This document shows, piece after piece, positions 1 to 6,820 of a DNA stretch of 11,858 nucleotides (within the stretch, counting starts at the first letter, position 1; every line of letters starts with the position of its first letter). The notes under the pieces were generated by a model. It was not told where the DNA came from. It worked only from the letters and a program-made list of their open reading frames with translations, and ran no database searches. This stretch comes from an uncultured Synergistales bacterium. GTDB taxonomy: Bacteria > Synergistota > Synergistia > Synergistales > Aminobacteriaceae. A program made the translations under genes and the position numbers. The stretch lies in assembly GCA_905233335.1 (NCBI GenBank), contig CAJOED010000077.1, forward strand, positions 1,758 through 13,615. The letters are read 5' to 3'.

Positions 1-54
1 GACGGTGAAGAGGGCGGCGAAGGTGTCAACGCGGACATTACGAACGAGGAATAG
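1..54 (+). CDS. C-terminal tail of an upstream gene (partial)
   Basis: Frame 1 is open from the first base and reads an acidic, glycine-rich tail (DGEEGGEGVNADITNEE) ending at TAG 52-54, two bases before the GTG proposed as the pseudopilin start. The spacing and acidic composition fit the end of an upstream cistron in the same operon, possibly another secretion or pilus gene. With only 17 residues no family can be named. The alternative is that the pseudopilin really starts at GTG 5 and this frame is not coding. Confidence 0.35.
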   Translation, partial: DGEEGGEGVNADITNEE

Positions 55-55
55 T

Positions 56-556
56 GTGAAGCGTTCAGGTTTTACGCTCATAGAAATAATGATTGTAGTA
101 ATGATTACGGGGATTCTGGCGGGTGTTGCTATTCCCCGTATGTCGTTCTACTTTGAGGCTCCGTCAGCAACACTACAGCGGGCGTTCGAGGAAGCTACTA
201 ACCGGGCAATGTCGGGGACTCCCGTGAGGTTGTCGATAAAGAGAGAAGGAACTTCACGGCGTGGAAAAATTTTTTCGGAGGCACTCGTCAGGCACAAAGC
301 AGAAGCCAGTGAATTAAGCAAGTTTCTGGGGACGGATCAGAATATGCCCGACGTACTCGAATGGGAAGCCGTAACTCTGAAGAGTATGCCGAAAAATGAC
401 GGGTGGAGGTTTTCGCCGGAAGTGATTAGCTTCTACACGGACGGTTCATGTTCCCCCGCAAAAATCTCACACGTTGACGACAGCACACTGGAAAGAAACG
501 AGGAAGAATATATTTTGACGGTTACGGGCTACTGCGAGAAGATAACAAAGGAGTGA
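56..556 (+). CDS. GspH/FimT-type pseudopilin (prepilin-like protein)
   Basis: From GTG 56 the protein opens VKRSG then FTLIEIMIVV, a class III prepilin signal. Prepilin peptidase would cut after Gly5, giving a mature N-terminal Phe with Glu at position +5. A hydrophobic helix follows (about residues 6-27, ending near AIPRM). The soluble part holds a block like FYTDGSCSPAKIS, resembling the GspH C-terminal pattern of type II secretion and type IV pilus minor pilins. I chose GTG 56 because GAGGA lies at 46-50 with a 5-base spacer and the leader becomes the usual short basic type. GTG 5 in the same frame would add 17 basic residues. The protein is expected in the inner membrane and assembled into a pseudopilus. 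The glycosyltransferase starts a few bases after its stop. Pseudopilin class is secure from the N-terminus; the GspH assignment is weaker. Confidence 0.85.
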   Translation: MKRSGFTLIEIMIVVMITGILAGVAIPRMSFYFEAPSATLQRAFEEATNRAMSGTPVRLSIKREGTSRRGKIFSEALVRHKAEASELSKFLGTDQNMPDVLEWEAVTLKSMPKNDGWRFSPEVISFYTDGSCSPAKISHVDDSTLERNEEEYILTVTGYCEKITKE

Positions 557-562
557 TGAGTG

Positions 563-1285
563 ATGGCGGAAGTTGATATACTGCTTGCTTCATACAACGG
601 CGAGAAGTTCATAGCGGAACAGATAGACTCTCTCCTCAATCAGACGTTCAAAGACATAAGAATAGTTATTCGTGATGACGGTTCAAGCGACAATACTCCG
701 GCAATCATTGAGGAATATGCAGAGAAGTATCCGGGAATTATCGAGGTTGTTCATGATGATGTTGTGTGCAAAAGTCCCGCGAAAAACTTTTTCGAGCTTC
801 TGAAACATGCGCGGGCTGACTACGTGATGTTTTCGGATCAGGACGACTACTGGCTGCCGTACAAAGTGCAGATTACGCTCGACTACATGAAGCGAACGGA
901 ACGCGAAAATCCCGGGAAGCCTGTTCTTGTGTTTACGGGGCTTGAAGTTGTAGACGAGAAGCTCACCAGCATGGATAAATTTCTGGCACTGGAAATAGAG
1001 AAGGCACACTATGATTTTGGGAAATTGCTGCTTGGTAATTGTGTTTCAGGCTGTACAGAAATGCTTAATCGCGCAGTGTATGAGAACGTAGGAGAATATG
1101 ACGAGCTTATGCATATTCACGACTGGTGGATAGCGCAATATGCAAGTGCATGTGGGGTAATCTGTCATGTACCGATGGCGTTGATTCTCTACAGACAGCA
1201 CAGCAACAACTGCATCGGCTATAGTAAAAATACGCAAGGGGGGGGAGGGCAAGTATTTACTTCTTGTATTATGGCGTGTGTGTAA
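563..1285 (+). CDS. Family 2 glycosyltransferase, 3' end frameshifted
   Basis: This is a GT-A fold inverting glycosyltransferase, probably a rhamnosyltransferase-like enzyme for surface polysaccharide. Visible motifs are the N-terminal nucleotide-binding strand VDILLASYNGEKF, DDGSSD (residues 38-43), the metal-binding SDQDDYW (91-97), HDWW (186-189) and YRQH (210-213), a common order in this family. ATG 563 has AAAGGAG at 547-553, nine bases upstream; GTG 560 is also possible. The last 14 or so residues (QGGGGQVFTSCIMACV) follow a run of eight G at 1238-1245 and do not look like the family. Relatives are near 290-300 residues, against 240 here. A plausible native C-terminus lies in another frame up to 1437, so the gene has lost or switched its frame at the G run. 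The catalytic core is complete, so the product may retain some activity. It is expected at the cytoplasmic face of the membrane. Confidence 0.85.
   Translation: MAEVDILLASYNGEKFIAEQIDSLLNQTFKDIRIVIRDDGSSDNTPAIIEEYAEKYPGIIEVVHDDVVCKSPAKNFFELLKHARADYVMFSDQDDYWLPYKVQITLDYMKRTERENPGKPVLVFTGLEVVDEKLTSMDKFLALEIEKAHYDFGKLLLGNCVSGCTEMLNRAVYENVGEYDELMHIHDWWIAQYASACGVICHVPMALILYRQHSNNCIGYSKNTQGGGGQVFTSCIMACV
1238..1245 (+). repeat. G8 homopolymer in the glycosyltransferase
   Basis: Eight consecutive G, followed by A and GGG, lie inside the glycosyltransferase coding sequence exactly where the reading frame departs from the family. Changing the tract to nine G puts translation in the frame ending at TAA 1306-1308; seven G gives a longer product ending at 1383-1385. 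I noticed no other G run of this length in the window. Such tracts are common slippage sites and common sequencing error sites. Confidence 0.9.
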
Positions 1286-1437
1286 ATTTACCACGTTATT
1301 ACTTCTAACACCTTTCCGAAAAATTAAGAACTCAAAGCAAGCGCGACAGATTAACGTCGTTCTTCAAGACCGGGTATATGCATAAAGCTCCGTTTATCGA
1401 AAAAATAATATTCACGCTGAAATTATTGCTGTATTGA
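1247..1437 (+). pseudogene. Out-of-frame 3' remnant of the glycosyltransferase
   Basis: In the frame with codon starts at 1249, 1252 and so on, the sequence reads ASIYFLYYGVCVNLPRYYF, TAA (1306-1308), then HLSEKLRTQSKRDR, a short stretch, and HKAPFIEKIIFTLKLLLY before TGA 1435-1437. The basic and hydrophobic pattern looks like the C-terminal part of the upstream glycosyltransferase, and adding it would bring the protein to about 290 residues, the family norm. An intrinsic terminator starts 13 bases after this stop, as expected if 1437 is the native end. Restoring the full protein needs both a frame shift near the G8 run and loss of the TAA at 1306, so two lesions are implied. No homology search was run. 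Confidence 0.6.
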
Positions 1438-1449
1438 CATGAAGTTTCT

Positions 1450-1488
1450 TTTCCCGTTCTGCAATTTTCAGGGCGGGAGATTTTTTTT
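1450..1488 (+). terminator. Intrinsic terminator after the glycosyltransferase
   Basis: TCCCGTTCTG at 1452-1461 pairs with CAGGGCGGGA at 1469-1478 (ten pairs, two of them G-U), extendable by T1451-G1479 and T1450-A1480. The loop is seven bases (CAATTTT) and eight T follow at 1481-1488. This is a textbook Rho-independent terminator and marks the end of the pseudopilin/glycosyltransferase transcript. Confidence 0.88.
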
Positions 1489-1502
1489 GTCTTTCTGCAA
1501 TC

Positions 1503-1511
1503 TGGTATAAT
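1503..1511 (+). promoter_or_regulatory. Extended -10 promoter for the dNK operon
   Basis: TGGTATAAT at 1503-1511 is a perfect extended -10 (TGnTATAAT). It sits just downstream of the terminator and 36 bases before the kinase start. The -35 region is only a T-rich stretch (TTTTTG at 1484-1489, 16-base spacer) overlapping the terminator's T tract, so recognition would rest on the extended -10. Transcription would start near 1518, ahead of the TAAGGAG ribosome site at 1528-1534. Confidence 0.65.
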
Positions 1512-1546
1512 CGCCGTAATTCACACATAAGGAGACACAAAATATT

Positions 1547-2179
1547 TTGGGACAGATACAAATCATCGTTGAGGGCATGACCGCCAGCGGAAAATCCACC
1601 GTCGTTAATCTTCTCGCTGAACGTTTAGGCTTCAAGATTATGCCGGAAGAGTTTCGGGACTCCCTAGACCTGTTGAGCAGATTTCACCACGATAACAGAT
1701 GGGCTTTTCCCATGCAGCTTAATTTTCTCGTGAAGCGTTTTGCTCAATATCTCTGCGCAAGTGAAGAGAACGACTACATCATGGACAGAAGCATTTTCGG
1801 CGATAAAGTTTACGCGATGCTGTATTACCGTCAGGGATACTTCAAGGACAGTCAGCTCGGATGCTACCTGACACTCTACGACTCACTCCTGCGCTACGTG
1901 AAAAATCCCCGGCTGTTAGTGCTTGTGCGTTGTCCGTTCGACGAAATTATGAGGCGCATTCATTCACGCGGAAGGCAGGACGAAATCGATGCGGGCGTTG
2001 CGTACTGGAAGAGCCTCTATGATGCGTACATGCCGTTTCTTGATTTCGTGAAGTCAGAGATGCCCGGAGACCTGAATTATATTGAGCTTGACTTGTCAGA
2101 CCCGGCATTCATTCATACTCCGTCGATGATTGACGCATTCATTAACGACGTAAAAAAATACTTCCCTGAACGTCAATGA
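1547..2179 (+). CDS. Deoxynucleoside kinase (dNK family)
   Basis: This salvage enzyme transfers phosphate from ATP to the 5'-OH of a deoxynucleoside in the cytoplasm. The 210-residue length matches bacterial deoxyguanosine/deoxyadenosine kinases. The P-loop GMTASGKST is at residues 10-18, a PEE motif at 33-35 fits the catalytic glutamate region, DRS at 80-82 is the family signature before IFGD, and an arginine-rich lid (MRRIHSRGRQDE) lies at 135-146. Substrate specificity (dA, dG, dC) cannot be read from sequence alone. The start is TTG 1547, with TAAGGAG at 1528-1534 about 12 bases upstream; ATT 1544 is a less likely alternative. It is the first gene after a terminator and a promoter, and its stop overlaps the next start by ATGA, so it is translationally coupled to the Nif3-like gene. 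Confidence 0.88.
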   Translation: MGQIQIIVEGMTASGKSTVVNLLAERLGFKIMPEEFRDSLDLLSRFHHDNRWAFPMQLNFLVKRFAQYLCASEENDYIMDRSIFGDKVYAMLYYRQGYFKDSQLGCYLTLYDSLLRYVKNPRLLVLVRCPFDEIMRRIHSRGRQDEIDAGVAYWKSLYDAYMPFLDFVKSEMPGDLNYIELDLSDPAFIHTPSMIDAFINDVKKYFPERQ

Positions 2180-2934
2180 TAGTACGTGAACTCATACAAC
2201 ACATAGATACGTTTGCGCCGTTCTCCCTCGCTGAAGAATGGGACAACCCAGGACTTATGGCAGGAAGTTATGACGCTGAAATTTCCCGCATTGCAGTATG
2301 TCTTGACGCTGTGAGTGAGGCTGTTATTGAGGCAGGCAACATGGGCTGTAATGTCCTCGTGTGTCATCACCCGCTGATATTCCGACCGTTGAAGCGCATA
2401 GACACCGGCACAGACATCGGCAGGACGATTCATGAGGCCATAACCAGAAACGTGAACATCATAGCCGCCCACACTAACTGGGACAAAGCACCCGGAGGAG
2501 TGAATGATACTCTTGCGGCTCTGCTTGGCCTTGAGGGCGTTTCTTCTTTGGGTGAGTTCGGTGTTGTCGGTGAAGTTCATGCGGAGGATACCCGAAAATT
2601 CCTTGAGCGCGTAAAAACATCATGGGAGCTTTCACGTCTCGACTTCTTCACGCGGAACATGCCGGAGAAAATATCACGCATTGCACTTTGCGGAGGTTCA
2701 GGTGCGGAGTTCTGGTCTGACGCGATAAGACACAATGCGGACGTGTACATTACTGCGGACATGAAGTACCACGAACTCACTGACGCAACACGCGCGGGAC
2801 TGTCAGTCGCACTTGCTGAACACGGCGAAATGGAGCGGGCAACAATCCCGGAACTTGCACGGAAAATTTCGGAGTCAGGTATTGAGACGCGAATTATTGA
2901 CGTTCGCGCACTGACAAAGCCGGTAAGGATATAA
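2176..2934 (+). CDS. Nif3-like dinuclear metal centre protein
   Basis: This is a member of the Nif3/YbgI/YqfO (DUF34) family, cytoplasmic proteins with a two-metal site and unsettled function; the 'GTP cyclohydrolase 1 type 2' name in databases is not well supported. Metal-ligand motifs are visible in order: HHPLIF at residues 64-69, HTNWD at 99-103 within an AAHTNWDKAPGGVND block, and H216 with E220 near the C-terminus (AEHGEMER), corresponding to the family's HxxxE. At 252 residues it is the short form without the PII-like middle insert found in some Firmicute homologues. The start overlaps the kinase stop (ATGA at 2176-2179). In other genomes this gene is often near housekeeping genes, so the neighbourhood does not define its role. 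Confidence 0.9.
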   Translation: MIVRELIQHIDTFAPFSLAEEWDNPGLMAGSYDAEISRIAVCLDAVSEAVIEAGNMGCNVLVCHHPLIFRPLKRIDTGTDIGRTIHEAITRNVNIIAAHTNWDKAPGGVNDTLAALLGLEGVSSLGEFGVVGEVHAEDTRKFLERVKTSWELSRLDFFTRNMPEKISRIALCGGSGAEFWSDAIRHNADVYITADMKYHELTDATRAGLSVALAEHGEMERATIPELARKISESGIETRIIDVRALTKPVRI

Positions 2935-2936
2935 CA

Positions 2937-3269
2937 ATGAACGGAAAACATCAGGAACTTCTTGAGATACTAGCTCATGCATGGAAAACGTTGGACGCTT
3001 CCGAATTAGTGAAGTACATTCACCCTGATTTCCAGTATGATTCGCAATGGGTATTCAGATCCATGTATGCTGACGAGTACCCCAGCTACATTACCGGCAA
3101 ATTCAAAGCGATAAGAGACTCTGCCTCAAAAGTTGATGTGTCTGTCGTGAAAGATGAGCAGTTCGGCGGCAACATGATAAAACTTCTGCAGGACGGGACA
3201 AAAGAAGCATATCTTAGAATCAGGACGACGGACGGAAAAATCTCAAAAATGGATTTATGCATGTTCTGA
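2937..3269 (+). CDS. Small NTF2-like/SnoaL-like protein, unknown function
   Basis: A 110-residue soluble protein without signal or membrane segment. The pattern is helix-rich at the N-terminus (HQELLEILAHAWKTLDASEL), then an HPDFQYDS block, a loop with YITGKFKAIRD, and alternating beta segments ending at ISKMDLCMF. This resembles the cone-shaped NTF2-like fold, where a short N-terminal helix pair precedes a curved sheet. No catalytic residues can be assigned. AAGGA at 2925-2929 is seven bases before the ATG, and the gene starts two bases after the Nif3-like stop, so it belongs to the same operon. The fold call is by pattern only. Confidence 0.65.
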   Translation: MNGKHQELLEILAHAWKTLDASELVKYIHPDFQYDSQWVFRSMYADEYPSYITGKFKAIRDSASKVDVSVVKDEQFGGNMIKLLQDGTKEAYLRIRTTDGKISKMDLCMF

Positions 3270-3296
3270 CAAGTATATTAACAGGAGAATTACTAC

Positions 3297-4296
3297 ATGA
3301 AAAAACGAGTATTAAGCGCAATGAGACCTACAGGGCCTCTTCATTTGGGACACATGGCCGGAGCACTAAGCAATTTCGTATGACGAGAATTACGAGTGCT
3401 TTTACGCGATTGCTGACTGGCACGCTCTGACCTCGAACTATGCAGAGAGCGCGAACACCGGCGAATTTTGCTACACGGCACTTCTTGACTGGCTGTCGGT
3501 CGGACTTGACCCGGAAAAATCTCCGCTGTTCATTCAGTCCCACGTCCCTCAACACGCAGAACTGGCTCTTGCGCTCGGAATGATTACACCTTTGGGCTGG
3601 CTCTACAGAAACCCGACGTACAAAGAACAGCTCGAAAACATCACGAACAAGGACTTGGGCACATACGGCTTCTTGGGTTACCCTGTGCTGATGGCCGCCG
3701 ATATTCTGCTGTACAGGGCACATCTCGTCCCCGTCGGTGAAGACCAGAGCGCACACCTGGAATTGAGCCGCGAAATTGTGAGACGCTTCAACAACTTTTT
3801 CGGTGAAGGTCTTTTAGTGGAGCCGCAGCCGTTATTCACAGCAACACCGAAAGTTCCCGGCATTGACGGACGGAAAATGAGCAAGTCATACGGGAATGCG
3901 TTAGAGATCTCCGAGCCTGAAGAGTCGATGTGGCAGAAGCTCCGCACAATGAAGACCGACCCCGCTAGAATGCGACGCACTGACCCCGGCGACCCGGAAA
4001 AATGTCCTGTATGGGATCTGCATAAGGTGTTCAATCACGACGAGGGCGAGAAGACAGAAATTTGCGCAGGGTGCAAGTCAGCAGGTATAGGGTGCATCGA
4101 CTGCAAAAAGAAACTCAACGCACACATTCAGGCGATGATGACTCCCGTTCGTGAACGACGCGCAAAGTATGAGGGGAAAAAGTCCATGCTCGATGAGATT
4201 TTTGCGGACGGTGCTGAACGTGCCGGGAAAGTTGCTCGCGAAACCATGAGTGCGGTGTATCCTGCTATGGGTTTGTTGAGTAATCCCAAGAGATAA
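3297..4296 (+). pseudogene. trpS: Tryptophanyl-tRNA synthetase, frame broken near codon 28
   Basis: TrpS charges tRNA-Trp in the cytoplasm and is normally essential. ATG 3297 follows AGGAG at 3283-3287 and reads MKKRVLSAMRPTGPLHLGH, with the class I HIGH-type motif HLGH at residues 16-19, then GALSNFV and a TGA at 3381-3383. The rest continues in another frame from about 3379: YDENYECFYAIADWHALTS onward to TAA 4294-4296, including KMSKS (bases 3874-3888) and the cysteine-bearing GCKSAGIGCIDCK segment near the C-terminus. The longest uninterrupted frame with a start is 3580-4296. Relatives have about two to three extra residues (like KLQ) between NFV and the acidic YECFY block, so the break looks like loss of about 8 or 11 bases, not a single-base slip. 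Joined, the product would be about 335 residues, the family norm. It is either a sequence error or a dead copy backed by another trpS. Confidence 0.9.
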
Positions 4297-4523
4297 ATGG
4301 TAGACATCAATAACTGGCTGAAAATTTTTCGTGAACATATTGATGTGAATTTTCCGGGCGTGATGAGCTTCTGAAATGGGAAGCGTCAGAGCTTTTTCAG
4401 TTCTGCAATGACACCGTACCCATAACAGGAACACTTGATGATGTATTTGCGCTTTTCGACGAGTCATCACGAAAATTATTCGCGTGGGCAGGTGAAATAA
4501 TAAGGGAGGTAATAACAACATGA
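4297..4523 (+). pseudogene. Small unknown gene with an internal frameshift
   Basis: ATG 4297 directly abuts the trpS stop and reads MVDINNWLKIFREHIDVNFPG before running into TGA at 4372-4374. From 4359 another frame continues smoothly (RDELLKWEASELFQFCNDT, then a helical part ending GEIIREVITT) to TGA 4521-4523, which overlaps the rluB start as ATGA. Both halves have good codon texture, the join falls at TTTTCCGGGCG (4350-4360), and both ends are tightly coupled to the neighbours. One small gene of about 75 residues that has lost one base is the simplest reading. I do not recognise the family. It appears soluble and mostly helical, without signal peptide. Confidence 0.6.
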
Positions 4524-5236
4524 GGCTCAATGCATTTCTCTCGTCGTGCGGAGCTGCTTCACGGCGGAAATCCGAAACTATCATTCTTAGCGGCAGGGTG
4601 CAGGTCAACGGCAAAATCGTTCTTGCACCTTTCTTTAATGTAGATATTGAGAACGACACCGTAACTCTTGACCGCAAAAAACTCACTCTTTCCGAACACG
4701 TCTATTACGTCATCAACAAACCAACCGGCTACGTGTGCGCCGCAAGCGATAAATACGACCCCGTAGTAATCGACCTCATACCCGGACGAACAGGCAGACT
4801 CTACCCCGTCGGAAGGCTTGACCGTGATAGTGAAGGCTTATTGATACTCACGAACGACGGAAATTTTACGCAGAGCATTCTTCACCCGTCAAAAGAAATC
4901 CGCAAAGAGTATGAAGCACTCTTGAACATTCCCATTAACGACAAACAGTTAGCACGGTGGCGGGAGGGTTTCGAGATTACAGAAGGCAGGCACACAGCAC
5001 CGATAACTATTGAGGTGATAAGCAGAGAACCTGAAGACAGATGGGTGAGGGTCGTAATCGTTGAGGGACTGAAGCGCGAGATAAGACTTATGGCACGGCA
5101 CGCGGGCTTCAGAGTGGAGAAGTTAATACGGCGGAAAATAGGAATGATGACGCTGGAAAAATTAGCACCCGGTGAGTTTGTCAGTTTGTCTTTTTCGGAG
5201 CTGTACACTAAAATATTTAATGGCGGCATAGTTTAA
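4520..5236 (+). CDS. rluB: Pseudouridine synthase, RluB/RsuA family
   Basis: The enzyme isomerises specific uridines in ribosomal RNA to pseudouridine; RluB members usually act on 23S rRNA helix 80-90 sites, RsuA on 16S. An S4 RNA-binding domain occupies residues 1-50 (MRLNAFLSSCGAASRR, then SGRVQVNG). The catalytic domain follows, with NKPTGYVC near 67-73 and the signature GRLDRDSEGLLILTNDG, in which Asp101 is the nucleophile. The C-terminal EGLKREIRLMARHAGF matches the usual EGRNRQVRRM block in diverged form. The 238-residue length is standard for the family. The start is ATG 4520 with GGGAGG at 4504-4509. RluB versus RsuA or RluE cannot be decided firmly; the lack of long extensions and the usual genome context favour RluB. 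Confidence 0.85.
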   Translation: MRLNAFLSSCGAASRRKSETIILSGRVQVNGKIVLAPFFNVDIENDTVTLDRKKLTLSEHVYYVINKPTGYVCAASDKYDPVVIDLIPGRTGRLYPVGRLDRDSEGLLILTNDGNFTQSILHPSKEIRKEYEALLNIPINDKQLARWREGFEITEGRHTAPITIEVISREPEDRWVRVVIVEGLKREIRLMARHAGFRVEKLIRRKIGMMTLEKLAPGEFVSLSFSELYTKIFNGGIV

Positions 5237-5265
5237 AAATTTTTCACAAAAGGGGGCAGAAGTCC

Positions 5266-6156
5266 GTGAGTGAAATAGATGAAAAATCCCGTGAACTAAT
5301 CAGGACGCGAATAATCAGCAAGATGCAGGACATAAAATCATTTCCGCAGTTCGTACTTGAGACAATGAGAAAACTTAATGACCCGGAAAGTAATGCGGCG
5401 GACGTTGCTCAAAGTCTTTCACGCGATGAAGGTCTTGTGCTTCGTATTCTGAAACTCGCTAACTCTGCGGCTTACGGCATGAGCAGAAATATATCGAATG
5501 TTGCGGAGGCTATTGCTATTCTCGGCTACAAGAGTGTGAGCAATATCATTCTTGCGGCAACTGTATATTCAGCAATGGACAAAGGCTTCACCGGCTACGC
5601 ACTGGATCGCGGCGAACTTTGGCGGCATTCTCTCATGGTTGCGTACACTGCGCGTTATCTTGCGGGGCTTACGGGAAAAGTCAACACGGAAGACGCTTAC
5701 GTCGGAGGATTATTGCACGACATCGGCAAAGTTATTCTGAATGATTATGTTCGTTTCGGTTACGGGATAATCGTAAAAATGGTAGAGGAGAAACACATAC
5801 CCTTCACAGAAGCAGAAAGCAGAGTGCTCGGTTTCGATCACGCAATGATAGGAGAAATTCTCGTCGAGAAATGGGACATGCCGGAAGCATACAGGGTAGC
5901 AGTTGCGTATCATCACAAGCCGAACGAATTACCGCCCGACAAGATACAGCACCAGCCTCTTCTTGATGTCGTGAGCCTCTCGAACACTATATGCTTGATG
6001 TTGGGCATCGGATTGGGGGCTGACGGTCTGCAGGCGTATATTTTCCCTGAACCCCTCGAACGTCTCGGCATTACTGATTTCGACAGCCTGTTGTCAGAGA
6101 TGATTGATTTTGCGGGAAGCGTCGCTAACGATATGGGCGACATGACCGGGCTGTAA
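5266..6156 (+). CDS. HDOD-domain protein (signalling/regulatory)
   Basis: A 296-residue soluble protein made almost entirely of one HDOD domain (about residues 20-215), a relative of HD-type phosphohydrolases usually involved in signal transduction. The N-terminal FPQFVLETMRKLNDP and the block LSRDEGLVLRILKLANSA are characteristic. GGLLHDIGK has the HD pair at 151-152, and further histidines are at 192 and 216-217. HDOD proteins often lack activity and act as scaffolds, but here several HD-like histidines persist, so catalysis is not excluded. The start is GTG 5266 with AGGGGG just upstream (5251-5256). There are 29 bases between rluB and this gene, and cmk begins one base after its stop. No receiver or GGDEF domain is attached. 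Confidence 0.88.
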   Translation: MSEIDEKSRELIRTRIISKMQDIKSFPQFVLETMRKLNDPESNAADVAQSLSRDEGLVLRILKLANSAAYGMSRNISNVAEAIAILGYKSVSNIILAATVYSAMDKGFTGYALDRGELWRHSLMVAYTARYLAGLTGKVNTEDAYVGGLLHDIGKVILNDYVRFGYGIIVKMVEEKHIPFTEAESRVLGFDHAMIGEILVEKWDMPEAYRVAVAYHHKPNELPPDKIQHQPLLDVVSLSNTICLMLGIGLGADGLQAYIFPEPLERLGITDFDSLLSEMIDFAGSVANDMGDMTGL

Positions 6157-6157
6157 G

Positions 6158-6820
6158 ATGTCGTATGTTGTTACGATAGACGGCCCTGCCGGTGCGGGAA
6201 AAAGTTCGGTTGCGAAACGTGCGGCGCGTGAACTCGGCATAAAGTATCTTGATACCGGCGCGATATACAGAGCCATAGCGTTAATCCTGGCCAAGTCGGA
6301 AATTTCTCCCGATAATGAAGAATTTTTGCGTGAGGCTTTGAGTGAGGTACGAATAGAACTCCGCGATAATTCCGTGCTCGTGAATGATTTTGACGTGAGC
6401 GGCGAAATACGTACTCCCGAAGTTGATGAGCTTGCGTCGGTGTATTCGGCACTTCCTGTAGTGCGTTCGGCGTTGCTGGGGTTACAGCAGGATCAGGAAA
6501 AATACGGCTCTATTATCGCAGAAGGACGTGATGTCGGGAGTGTTGTTTTTCCTGACGCAAAAGTGAAGTTTTTTCTCACCGCCAGCCCTGAAGCACGAGC
6601 AAAACGCAGATACTTGGAGCGCATAAGCAAAGGGAAAGACGCGAATTATGACGAGATACTTGCGGCCATAAAGCACAGGGACGACAACGACAGCAAACGC
6701 AAGACAGCCCCTCTCACAGTGCCGGAGGGAGCAATATACTTGGACACTTCCGACATGACAGAAGATGAAGCAGTAAAATTCATAGTAGACAGAGTGAACG
6801 AGGCATTAACAACCAAATGA
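6158..6820 (+). CDS. cmk: Cytidylate kinase
   Basis: Cmk phosphorylates CMP and dCMP to the diphosphates with ATP in the cytoplasm, supplying pyrimidine nucleotides for RNA, DNA and CDP-lipids. The sequence shows the P-loop GPAGAGKS at residues 9-16, LDTGAIYR at 31-38, the NMP-binding insert and EGRDVGSVVFPDA at 122-134, followed by the lid RAKRRYLE. The 220-residue length is normal. The ATG lies one base after the HDOD stop, without a clear ribosome site of its own, so translation probably depends on coupling. Its stop overlaps the plsC start (ATGA at 6817-6820). The cmk-plsC pair occurs in many bacteria. Confidence 0.95.
   Translation: MSYVVTIDGPAGAGKSSVAKRAARELGIKYLDTGAIYRAIALILAKSEISPDNEEFLREALSEVRIELRDNSVLVNDFDVSGEIRTPEVDELASVYSALPVVRSALLGLQQDQEKYGSIIAEGRDVGSVVFPDAKVKFFLTASPEARAKRRYLERISKGKDANYDEILAAIKHRDDNDSKRKTAPLTVPEGAIYLDTSDMTEDEAVKFIVDRVNEALTTK

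Noticed and set aside
5..55. GTG 5 as the pseudopilin start
   Set aside because: It would add 17 basic residues to the leader; GTG 56 gives the usual short prepilin leader with a GAGGA site at proper distance. The choice remains uncertain because sequence before base 1 is unseen.
1434..1439. TTGACA resembling a consensus -35 box
   Set aside because: It overlaps the end of the glycosyltransferase remnant, has no -10 at 16-18 bases (TTCTGC there) and is followed by a terminator; the extended -10 at 1503 is a better promoter.
3328..3756. Minus-strand ORF of 142 residues opposite trpS
   Set aside because: The plus strand encodes unmistakable TrpS sequence; the antisense frame is a shadow.
4078..4686. 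Minus-strand ORF of 202 residues opposite trpS, the small gene and rluB
   Set aside because: It spans three plus-strand genes, two of them well recognised, and shows no family motif or start signal.
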